Positions 55,065-64,000 of a stretch of DNA of 64,000 nt are shown here, in pieces. The notes under the pieces are model-generated. The model worked only from the letters and a program-made list of their open reading frames with translations, did not search any database and was not told the DNA's origin. Source of the stretch: Kineothrix sp. MB12-C1 (lineage in GTDB: Bacteria; Bacillota; Clostridia; Lachnospirales; Lachnospiraceae); the NCBI RefSeq assembly GCF_030863805.1, contig NZ_CP132957.1, forward strand, positions 62,001 through 126,000. The letters are read 5' to 3'. Positions within the stretch are counted from its first letter, which is position 1, and the number at the start of each line of letters is the position of its first letter. Position numbers and translations under genes: made by a program.

Positions 55065-56057
55065 ATGGTGGCATCATTGAAAAAAAATTGGAAAACTTTT
55101 TTTGTTACAGGATTCTTCCTTTTACTAACGCTCCTGCTTTTGACCTTTCCAAAAGAAAGCCTTGCCTATTCCTTCACCGGATTACAATTATGGTTCAACC
55201 GAATGATTCCAACCCTTCTTCCGTTTATGATTCTATCCGCAATGATGATACGGCTGAATCTGACCGGGCAATTCGTACGCGCTCTTTCTCCGTTTCTTTG
55301 TCCCATTTTCTCGATTGGACCGAACGGTATTTATGCCATTATCGTTGGATTCTTATGCGGGTTTCCTATGGGAGCGAAGGTAGTTGCCGATTTGCTCGTA
55401 CATAATAAGATATCGGAAGAAGAGGCGGAATTCCTGCTATCCTTTTGTAATAATATCGGCCCCATTTATTTCATCAGTTTTGTACTTCCGACCTTGAACC
55501 TGACGAAAAAGATGCCGTACCTTCTGGGGATGTATGGCATTCCTCTTTTCTATGGCGTTTTTTTGAGATACACCATTTACAAAAATACGATCGGGATTCC
55601 AAGGACGGCCCACCCTTTTATAAAACATAAAGCATTGCTCTTAGCAGCGGAAAAAAATAAAAACATCCCCTTTTTAGATGCTTTGGACGATTCTGTTATG
55701 TCAGGACTATACAGCATCGCCAAGCTGGGCGGTTATATGGTTTTATTTAATTTGCTGAATTTAATACCGCAAGTTTTTATGTCAGGTGAGAAAATTGCAA
55801 GGAGTTCGCTTCCTTTTTTTAACTGTCTCTTGGAAATTACGAGCGGAATCAGCCGTATAGGAGATACTGCTCCTCTTATTGTGCTCTTATTTCTACCCTT
55901 CGGCGGTTTCTCCTGCCTGGCTCAGACTTATAGCATGATAAAGGATACCGGCCTATCCTTGAAAACATATACAATTCATAAACTCATTCTAACAGGCCTC
56001 ACGGCAATGTATTATGGAATCTGGAAGTTATTTTCTCCGTCTTCGTTTCTTCTTTGA
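55065..56057 (+). CDS. ylbJ: YlbJ-like sporulation integral membrane protein
   Basis: 330 residues with about eight hydrophobic segments, containing a nucleoside-recognition (Gate) domain: LWFNRMIPTLLPFMILSAMMI, GFLCGFPMGAKVVADL and FCNNIGPIYFISFV are characteristic. Bacillus YlbJ is required for spore formation. The ribosome binding site is weak and the ATG at 55065 may not be exact. Its last 30 bases overlap the convergent amidase gene. Confidence 0.8.
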   Translation: MVASLKKNWKTFFVTGFFLLLTLLLLTFPKESLAYSFTGLQLWFNRMIPTLLPFMILSAMMIRLNLTGQFVRALSPFLCPIFSIGPNGIYAIIVGFLCGFPMGAKVVADLLVHNKISEEEAEFLLSFCNNIGPIYFISFVLPTLNLTKKMPYLLGMYGIPLFYGVFLRYTIYKNTIGIPRTAHPFIKHKALLLAAEKNKNIPFLDALDDSVMSGLYSIAKLGGYMVLFNLLNLIPQVFMSGEKIARSSLPFFNCLLEITSGISRIGDTAPLIVLLFLPFGGFSCLAQTYSMIKDTGLSLKTYTIHKLILTGLTAMYYGIWKLFSPSSFLL

Positions 56058-57332
56058 GCGGATAGCGGACAAAAGAATCACTATAGCAAATAGTACGAAT
56101 AAAATAGCGACACAAATAAGGGATACCTGGAAGAAATATAAGACTGTGATTTCTTTCCGTTGTTCCTGCTTTTCCTTGTTTTGACTTATTAGGTCACTCG
56201 CATCCTCTTTGACTGACCCGTTTGTCTGCTCATTTTCTCCGGCCGCTATAATATTGCTCGCTTCTACGGCTTCCTCCTCATCTATCCCATAACGGATAGA
56301 CGGTAAATGAATATGGTTGCTTTCGGTAAAACCATCAAATCCGTTATAGGCTCTTACAACAATCTCCGGAACCGTACCAGAAGGCACTTGAAATGTAAAT
56401 CGGATGGTGTCTTCATCTCTCGGAGACCATCTTTGCAAATCAGAAAAAGTCACGCCTCCATCGTAGCTATAGGAGTAATACAACATATAACTGTCATAAT
56501 CCTGGGCGGATACCTCTACGGTTACACTTCCGGTATCTTCTTTTACATCTTTCACATCAATAATACAAATATCAGGTGCCGTATCGTCAGGCGTTACAGC
56601 AGTAGATGGCAGTGGAATCTCTACATTTTGATAATAGCTATAGTCAACACCGAGCTGTTTCGACTGCAATCCATAGTATTTCGCCACAGCCGTAGCGTCC
56701 AAGATACCGAACTGCTTTAAACTTTCCGGGGAGGTATAGAATTCCTCATCATTTTCCTGATCCAGATGACAATGCTCGATTAATACAGCGGTTAAATCGT
56801 TAGCAGTAGCATGGCGGAGAATGCCATAATAGTCTGTTCCCCGATCGTTTAACTTCGTCTTAATCCCTCGGGAATATAAGCCCAGATCTGTCAGCATGTC
56901 CATTTCGACACTTGCAAAAGTGTATCCTCTTTGGTATTCCTTATCAAAAGCGGACACCCATACCTCTGCACCGAACAAATCATGTTTAACAGACATGTTG
57001 AAATGAAGGCAGAACAAAAAGTCTGCATTCACAGATTTGGCAAATAGCACTCTTTCTTCCAGTGTCATATCCTCATCATTTTCTCTCGTTAAATATACAG
57101 TAATTCCTTCGTATTTTTCCAACTCTTCCTTCATGGCTTTCGCCACTATCATTGTCATATATTTTTCCGTATATTTTCCATATTCAGCACCGAGATTCTC
57201 ACCTCCGTGCCCTGGATCTAACACTACAACAACAGGTTCACTACCGTGAACAAGCTCGCTACCGCGAGCCGGAAGTACCTGACATAGGAAGAAGAAAACC
57301 CCTGCCCAAAAATAAACCATTACTTTATTCAT
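56028..57332 (-). CDS. Surface-anchored N-acetylmuramoyl-L-alanine amidase (Amidase_3)
   Basis: 434 residues from the ATG at 57332 (GGGGATATATGGGGAA before it). A signal peptide (VMVYFWAGVFFFLCQVLPARG) precedes the zinc amidase at about 32-215. The zinc ligands are in VLDPGHGGENLG and FLFCLHFNMS, with the catalytic Glu in VLIEHCHLDQEND. A Pro/acid-rich domain of the PbsC or Ig type follows and a C-terminal transmembrane helix plus KKKRRRRK tail anchors it. It cleaves peptidoglycan stem peptides. Confidence 0.9.
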   Translation of the reverse strand: MNKVMVYFWAGVFFFLCQVLPARGSELVHGSEPVVVVLDPGHGGENLGAEYGKYTEKYMTMIVAKAMKEELEKYEGITVYLTRENDEDMTLEERVLFAKSVNADFLFCLHFNMSVKHDLFGAEVWVSAFDKEYQRGYTFASVEMDMLTDLGLYSRGIKTKLNDRGTDYYGILRHATANDLTAVLIEHCHLDQENDEEFYTSPESLKQFGILDATAVAKYYGLQSKQLGVDYSYYQNVEIPLPSTAVTPDDTAPDICIIDVKDVKEDTGSVTVEVSAQDYDSYMLYYSYSYDGGVTFSDLQRWSPRDEDTIRFTFQVPSGTVPEIVVRAYNGFDGFTESNHIHLPSIRYGIDEEEAVEASNIIAAGENEQTNGSVKEDASDLISQNKEKQEQRKEITVLYFFQVSLICVAILFVLFAIVILLSAIRSKKKRRRRK

Positions 57333-57363
57333 TTCCCCATATATCCCCCTATCAAATATAAAA

Positions 57364-57391
57364 AACGGCTCCGCCAATGACGGAGCCCGTT
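57364..57391 (-). terminator. Terminator after the coiled-coil protein gene
   Basis: AACGGCTCCG (57364-57373) pairs with CGGAGCCCGTT (57381-57391) with one bulged base, and the minus-strand transcript runs into TTTTTTATATT. Ends the coaD transcript before the amidase gene. Confidence 0.85.
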
Positions 57392-57411
57392 AAAATTAAC
57401 GTTAAAATATA

Positions 57412-58014
57412 TTACAATAAATCCAGATTCAACGGTTCCTCGCCGGTACCATTCCCCTCATCTAAGAAATCTTCCTCCTGAGGATTCAACTCCGCCCGGT
57501 TAGCCCTTACAATCTCGGAATAGCTATTCAAATTATTTACAAAGCTTTCATAATGCGCTGTGGTCATATTGGCTGTCTGAGCAATCAGATTCTCCATATT
57601 GGCGAGCATATCATCCGCATATTGCATTACCGCAGTCTTAATATTGTTAGCTTCTATCGTAGCATTATCCAGAATCCCCTGTGCCTGATGGGAAGCGAGG
57701 GTCACCACCTCATTCGCCTGGCTGTATGCCTGTTGCATAATCTCGTGCTCATTAATCAACTCATTCGTATGAAGCGTTGCTTCATTGATAAGAGCTTCCG
57801 CCTTAGCTCGGGCATCATTTAAAATGGCTTCCTTATTGCTGATAATCTTCTGGTAACGCTTTATTTCATCAGGTGTCTTCATGCGAAGCTCTCTGAGCAA
57901 TTCGTCAATTTCTTCTTTATTTACAATTATCTTTGTATTAGATAAAGGCTGATATTTACAACTGTCAATATATTCCTCTATCTCATCTATTAATTGTTCG
58001 ATTCTACTGCTCAT
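57412..58014 (-). CDS. Coiled-coil protein of unknown function (DivIVA/ATPase-subunit-H-like)
   Basis: 200 residues, mostly helical coiled coil: IEQLIDEIEEYIDS, EEIDELLRELRMKTPDEIKRYQK and AILNDARAKAEALINEATLHTNEL show heptads with Ala/Glu/Lys, then an acidic tail with NPQEEDFLDEG. Such proteins follow coaD in many Lachnospiraceae and have been called H+-ATPase subunit H or DivIVA-like; neither is proven. The gene lies 30 bases after coaD. Confidence 0.75.
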   Translation of the reverse strand: MSSRIEQLIDEIEEYIDSCKYQPLSNTKIIVNKEEIDELLRELRMKTPDEIKRYQKIISNKEAILNDARAKAEALINEATLHTNELINEHEIMQQAYSQANEVVTLASHQAQGILDNATIEANNIKTAVMQYADDMLANMENLIAQTANMTTAHYESFVNNLNSYSEIVRANRAELNPQEEDFLDEGNGTGEEPLNLDLL

Positions 58015-58044
58015 ATATTAATCTCCTATTACTGATAATATCTG

Positions 58045-58536
58045 TTACTCTTCACCGAATCCATATTTTTCATAAACAAGCTTCACAATAAATTCCGGAA
58101 CACACATGGAAATATCTCCATGAAAGCTTGCAATTTCTTTCACACCGCTGGAACTCAAATAAGCATACTCTAGATTAGGAGTGAGAAATATTGTATCCAA
58201 CTCCCCTCCCGACAGCTTATGGTTCGTTTGGGCAATCTGCAGTTCATAATCATAGTCGGTAATAGCCCTAACGCCCCGAACTGCTACATGGATGTCCTTT
58301 TCCTTCGTATAATTAACCAGCAATCCACTGAAAGAATCTATCTTCACATTCGGCAAATCCTTAGTAGCTTCCTGTAATATCTTAACACGTTCTTCTACAG
58401 AAAACAACGGAGTCTTTAAGTTATTATTCAACACACCTACCGTTAATTCGTCAAAAATACTTGCTGAACGCCGGATGATATCAAGATGACCGAAGGTAAC
58501 CGGGTCAAAGCTTCCTGGGTATATTGCTTTCTTCAT
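58045..58536 (-). CDS. coaD: Phosphopantetheine adenylyltransferase
   Basis: 163 residues. [21 protein letters not shown] is the nucleotidyltransferase HxGH motif region, [21 protein letters not shown] the substrate-binding helix, and [19 protein letters not shown] the second motif. Makes dephospho-CoA. It starts two bases after the rsmD stop. Confidence 0.97.
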   Translation of the reverse strand: MKKAIYPGSFDPVTFGHLDIIRRSASIFDELTVGVLNNNLKTPLFSVEERVKILQEATKDLPNVKIDSFSGLLVNYTKEKDIHVAVRGVRAITDYDYELQIAQTNHKLSGGELDTIFLTPNLEYAYLSSSGVKEIASFHGDISMCVPEFIVKLVYEKYGFGEE

Positions 58537-58538
58537 TT

Positions 58539-59093
58539 CTAATCCCCTTCTCTTGCAACGAATACGTGCTTATTCGTTTTGTAATTCTTTACTTTCGTAA
58601 TTTCAAATCCAAGTTCCTCAACATACGAAAAGTCGCTTTCAAGTGCGGCTTCCATAACAATAATGGTATTCTCCGTCACATAAGCTTTTTGAGAAAGTAT
58701 CGATAAAACCTTTCGCTCATAGCCTGAAAGATAAGGGGGATCCATGAAAATAAGGTCAACCTCCTTCTCCCCTATCATGGAAAGAGCACCAAGCACGTCC
58801 TGCTTTAAAAGAACTGATTGCTCTTCAAAGCGAGTAAACTTTACGTTCTCACTGATGCAGGCAAATGCTGACTTATCATTTTCTACAAAATACACCTTTT
58901 TCGCACCACGGCTTAAGGCTTCAATCCCAATACCGCCGCTTCCAGCGAACAAATCCAAAAATACACTATCACCTATATAAGGCTGCATCATATTAAATAA
59001 GGTTTCTTTTATTCTGTCGGTAGTAGGCCTTGTGTTTTGCCCGGGAATCGTCTTAAGTCTCAGGCTTCTGGCCGTTCCTGCTATTACTCTCAT
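58539..59093 (-). CDS. rsmD: 16S rRNA (guanine966-N2)-methyltransferase
   Basis: 184 residues. [35 protein letters not shown] is the typical start, [20 protein letters not shown] the SAM-binding loop and [12 protein letters not shown] the catalytic DPPY motif. It precedes coaD on the minus strand, the usual Firmicute pair. Confidence 0.96.
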   Translation of the reverse strand: MRVIAGTARSLRLKTIPGQNTRPTTDRIKETLFNMMQPYIGDSVFLDLFAGSGGIGIEALSRGAKKVYFVENDKSAFACISENVKFTRFEEQSVLLKQDVLGALSMIGEKEVDLIFMDPPYLSGYERKVLSILSQKAYVTENTIIVMEAALESDFSYVEELGFEITKVKNYKTNKHVFVAREGD

Positions 59094-59210
59094 ATGAACT
59101 CCATCTTTATAGTTATTATTTAGCCGTTAAGCGCTTATAAACTATATATCAACATATTAATCGTTTCACGGCCTGTGGTCAATCTTTTTTACGAAATCTT
59201 ATCCAAGTTC

Positions 59211-61451
59211 TTATACTCGAATCTTAACCCCTTTCGTATCTCGCTTTCCAAGCTTTAAGCGGTTTAGCTCAACATTCTTATTCTTATATTCTATTGTCTG
59301 ATCCGAGGTGCTGTTTGTATAGTATACCGCTTCCACGTAATCATTATCGCTAAGCTTCATTCCGCGTACCCCCACAGCTCCCTTTTTCTTCTCAGGAATC
59401 TCATCGATCTGGAATCGAAGGAAAAAGCCTCCGGCCGTCTGCAGTACAATGTTTTTTTGCTCATCAGCAATTACTACACTTACCACTTCATCACCGTCCT
59501 GAAGCTTAGTGGCTGCAACCGTTCTTTTCATTACATCGAATTCTCCGCCGTCCACAATTTTCAACATAGACATTTTGGTCGCGAATATTACCCGATACAA
59601 GTTAAGCTGTGTTTGGCTGGTTACTAAGAGGATTTCCTCTTTTTCCGAACTATAATTGCTCACATTATCCACTGGGATTCCTTTATCCCTGAATTTTCCA
59701 AAGGGAATATCCTGGACCTTAATCGTATGAAGCTGTCCTTTATTCGTGAAAATACATATTCTTCCCACATTTTTACAGGAAAATACATATTTATTTTCTG
59801 CATCTGCCGCTTCCTTGTTGCGTTCATAGGTGGGCATATCGATTGTTTTTAAGTATCCGAAACGGTCCATCAGACACATCACTTCCATCTCTTCTACTTT
59901 CTTCTCTTCATATACCGCTTCTGCACCATTTTCTACTACAGTTCTTCTTTCCCTCGCATATTCTTTCTTGATGGCACCCAATTCGTTCATAATAACTTGG
60001 GCCATGGAGTCCCTGCGCTCCAGAATATCCTCATAACGGTAGATATTTGCCATCGTCTCTTCATGCTGATTCATTAAGGCTTCGATTTCCAGACCGATTA
60101 GACGGTATAGACGCATATCGAGAATGGCATCAGCCTGTTTTTCTGAGAACATAAGCTGGGTGGCCATGATTTTCGATTCTTTGGACTTGAATTTGATACC
60201 ATCCACATTCCCGGACACAAGGCATGCTTTCGCCATGGCACGGTCCCTACTTCCCCGTAAAATTTCAATAATCAAGTCGATTACGTTGCAAGCCTTAATA
60301 AGACCTTCCTGTATTTCCTTTCGCTCCATCTCTTTTGCGAGAAGGGTCTCATATTTTCTCTTGGCGACCTCGAACTGAAAGTCTACATTCGCCTTAATGA
60401 TCTGCTTTAAACCGAGCGTTTCCGGCCTTCCTTTGGAAATCGCCAGCATGTTCACTCCAAAGGTATCTTCCAGGCGTGTTTTCTTATAGAGCATATTCTT
60501 GAAATTCTCGATATCCGCATCCTTTCGAAGTTCAATAACGATACGGATGCCCTCCTTGGAGGACTGGTTGGAAATATCCACAATATCCTGTGTCTTTTTC
60601 GTTTCTGCAAGTCCGGCCACATCGGAAAGAAACTTAGAAATGCCGGCACCTATCATCGGATAAGGAATCTCAGTGATAACCAGGTTAGTCTTTCCACCCT
60701 TGGCCTTTTCTATCTCTATCTTCCCACGTACCTTAATCTTACCGCTCCCACTTTCATATATATCCAGGAGTTCATCCTTGTTAATGACAATGCCGCCTGT
60801 CGGGAAATCGGGACCTTTTACATATCTCATCAACTCTCTGGTGCTTATATTTTCATCCTTCATATAAGCTCTTGTGGCATCGATAACCTCTCCCAAGTTA
60901 TGGGGCGGGATACTGGTAGCCATTCCTACTGCAATTCCCTCCGAACCGTTCACTAACAAATTAGGAATTTTTACAGGCAGCACGGACGGTTCCCTCTCCG
61001 TTTCGTCGAAATTAGGAACAAAGTCCACCACATTTTTATCGAGATCGGAAAGAAAAGCTTCCTGAGTTACTTTCTGAAGCCTCGCTTCCGTATACCTCAT
61101 AGCAGCCGCACCGTCACCCTCAATGTTACCGAAATTACCATGTCCGTCTACTAGAGGCATCCCCTTTTTGAAATCTTGAGTCATCACTACAAGAGCTTCG
61201 TAAATTGAACTGTCACCATGAGGATGATACTTACCCATAGTATCTCCCACAATACGTGCGCTCTTTCTATACGGCTTGTCATATCGCATCCCTAATTCAT
61301 ACATATCGTATAGGGTTCTACGCTGTACCGGCTTTAACCCATCCCGCACATCAGGAAGCGCTCTCGCAATAATAACGCTCATCGCATAATCGATATATGA
61401 TTTCTGCATCACTTCCGAATATTCGGTCTTTATAATTCTACTGTCTTCCAT
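59211..61451 (-). CDS. parC: DNA topoisomerase IV-like subunit A (ParC-type; GyrA paralogue)
   Basis: 746 residues, about 80-100 fewer than GyrA. VQRRTLYDMYELG, YHPHGDSSIYEALVVM (QRDR with Ser and Glu, as in ParC) and the active-site Tyr in AAMRYTEARL are clear. The C-terminal beta-propeller begins at about residue 500. No GyrA box QRRGGRG is seen; GAVGVRGMKL occupies the nearest place. It decatenates chromosomes with the ParE-type partner encoded upstream. It could be a second gyrase-like pair instead. Confidence 0.85.
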   Translation of the reverse strand: MEDSRIIKTEYSEVMQKSYIDYAMSVIIARALPDVRDGLKPVQRRTLYDMYELGMRYDKPYRKSARIVGDTMGKYHPHGDSSIYEALVVMTQDFKKGMPLVDGHGNFGNIEGDGAAAMRYTEARLQKVTQEAFLSDLDKNVVDFVPNFDETEREPSVLPVKIPNLLVNGSEGIAVGMATSIPPHNLGEVIDATRAYMKDENISTRELMRYVKGPDFPTGGIVINKDELLDIYESGSGKIKVRGKIEIEKAKGGKTNLVITEIPYPMIGAGISKFLSDVAGLAETKKTQDIVDISNQSSKEGIRIVIELRKDADIENFKNMLYKKTRLEDTFGVNMLAISKGRPETLGLKQIIKANVDFQFEVAKRKYETLLAKEMERKEIQEGLIKACNVIDLIIEILRGSRDRAMAKACLVSGNVDGIKFKSKESKIMATQLMFSEKQADAILDMRLYRLIGLEIEALMNQHEETMANIYRYEDILERRDSMAQVIMNELGAIKKEYARERRTVVENGAEAVYEEKKVEEMEVMCLMDRFGYLKTIDMPTYERNKEAADAENKYVFSCKNVGRICIFTNKGQLHTIKVQDIPFGKFRDKGIPVDNVSNYSSEKEEILLVTSQTQLNLYRVIFATKMSMLKIVDGGEFDVMKRTVAATKLQDGDEVVSVVIADEQKNIVLQTAGGFFLRFQIDEIPEKKKGAVGVRGMKLSDNDYVEAVYYTNSTSDQTIEYKNKNVELNRLKLGKRDTKGVKIRV

Positions 61452-61477
61452 GTTACACTTACCCCTCCGACCAATTA

Positions 61478-63433
<1,956 letters not shown>

Positions 63434-63558
63434 CTAAAAACACACACTGTAGTATAGCATATCCACCATTTCTTGGAAAGAACAAAAGTGTGCTTCTTCA
63501 CTCTCGCGATTAAAACTTTTAGCTGCACAGCCCACTTCTTACTATGACAAAAAAACGA

Positions 63559-63590
63559 GCGGCGTATTCAGTCTTCACCGAATATGCCGC
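63559..63590 (-). terminator. Terminator after the DegV-family gene
   Basis: GCGGCGTATTC (63559-63569) pairs with GAATATGCCGC (63580-63590) including one G-U pair; the minus-strand transcript then runs into seven T residues. Confidence 0.88.
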
Positions 63591-63611
63591 CTATGAAACT
63601 AATTTTCATTC

Positions 63612-64000
63612 CTAATTCTTCTTACAGCAGGCCACTGCCAGAGCACCTGGCCCTATATGGCAGGCCACGCTAAGAGATAATGGCGCCATATGCACATCGA
63701 ATCCGGGGAATACCTGGAGCAACTCTTCCTTAAATGCATGAGCAGCTTCCACATTGTGTGCATAAGCAACCTGCAGCCAGATGTTGTCCTTATCTGCACC
63801 GCCGAAACGATTTATCATATCGTTTTTAATGGCTGTCGTCATAATTGTTTTGCCCTGTGCTGTAGTACGTGCCTTGGCAAACGCATCCAGTTTTCCGCCT
63901 TGAATCTGCAATACCGGCTTTAACTTAAGGAGCGTGCCGAGTGCTGCTGCAGCCGGAGTGATTCGTCCGCCTTTTTTTAAATAGTATAAGGTGTCCAACA
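63612..64000 (-). CDS. DegV-family fatty-acid-binding protein, 5' part beyond window
   Basis: The frame is open to the right edge, so only the C-terminal 130 residues of a usual 280 are present. DTLYYLKKGGRITPAAAALGTLLKLKPVLQI is the conserved start of DegV domain 2, and PLSLSVACHIGPGALAVAC the conserved C-terminal end. Members bind long-chain fatty acids; in Staphylococcus they deliver host fatty acids to phospholipid synthesis (FakB). Whether this one does is unknown. Confidence 0.9.
   Translation of the reverse strand, partial: LDTLYYLKKGGRITPAAAALGTLLKLKPVLQIQGGKLDAFAKARTTAQGKTIMTTAIKNDMINRFGGADKDNIWLQVAYAHNVEAAHAFKEELLQVFPGFDVHMAPLSLSVACHIGPGALAVACCKKN

Overview
The window looks like a chromosomal segment of a low-GC Firmicute of class Clostridia, most likely a strictly anaerobic Lachnospiraceae. 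Reasons are the rplU-prp-rpmA-obgE-yhbY-nadD-yqeK-rsfS order with an L27 that carries a cleavable N-terminus, a Rne/Rng RNase followed by two radical-SAM-associated proteins (TIGR03960 and TIGR03936 types), a divergent LysM protein next to lexA, HisG of the short HisZ-dependent form, a FeoA/Cys-rich Feo pair, and AGGAGG-type ribosome binding sites throughout. No rRNA, tRNA, CRISPR array or prophage was seen.

Layout. 0-5 kb: a DUF2087/LuxR-type regulator cut by the window edge, a TetR-type regulator, an oleate hydratase with an unusual N-terminal extension, and a stand-alone xylose isomerase. 5.3-7.85 kb: a complete IS21-family element (istA/istB) with terminal inverted repeats and a perfect 8-bp target duplication. 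7.9-13 kb: gene decay, with remnants of an ABC permease, a HAD hydrolase, a GNAT acetyltransferase and a dTDP-sugar epimerase interspersed with dtd, an AI-2E-family permease and a tyrosine recombinase. 13-14.4 kb: an SOS node, lexA divergent from a YneA-like LysM protein with several LexA-box-like sites between. 14.4-20.1 kb: a cytidylate-kinase-like protein and a livJ-livHMGF branched-chain amino acid transporter. 20.3-32 kb: DUF378 protein, a MATE transporter and the long ribosome/cofactor/RNA housekeeping run on the minus strand. 32.3-36 kb: a chemoreceptor with an intact haem H-NOX domain, and a purine permease. 36-41 kb: hisZ-hisG-hisD-hisB-hisIE, where HisIE carries a degenerate HisF-like barrel. 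41-48 kb: recU, RNA modification enzymes, an SDR, YgiQ, a HAD phosphatase and a Ca2+/H+ exchanger. 48.4-51.2 kb: a feoA/Cys-rich metal locus and a DtxR-type regulator, split by an intact ISLre2-family element with a 9-bp target duplication. 51.3-64 kb: eno, a transglutaminase-like protein, RsuA-type synthase, a YlbJ-like protein, an amidase, coaD, rsmD, a ParC/ParE-like topoisomerase pair and a DegV protein running off the end.

Most of the sequence is ordinary housekeeping. The items most worth a second look are the H-NOX chemoreceptor (all known O2-pocket residues present at the same numbering as the Thermoanaerobacter protein), the HisF-like pseudo-barrel fused to HisIE, the split feoA/regulator intergenic region in which both divergent promoters survive the IS insertion, the prp/L27 processing pair, and the pseudogene cluster near the IS21 element. 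I found no clearly new multi-gene system. Product names rest on reading motifs by eye; no database search was run.
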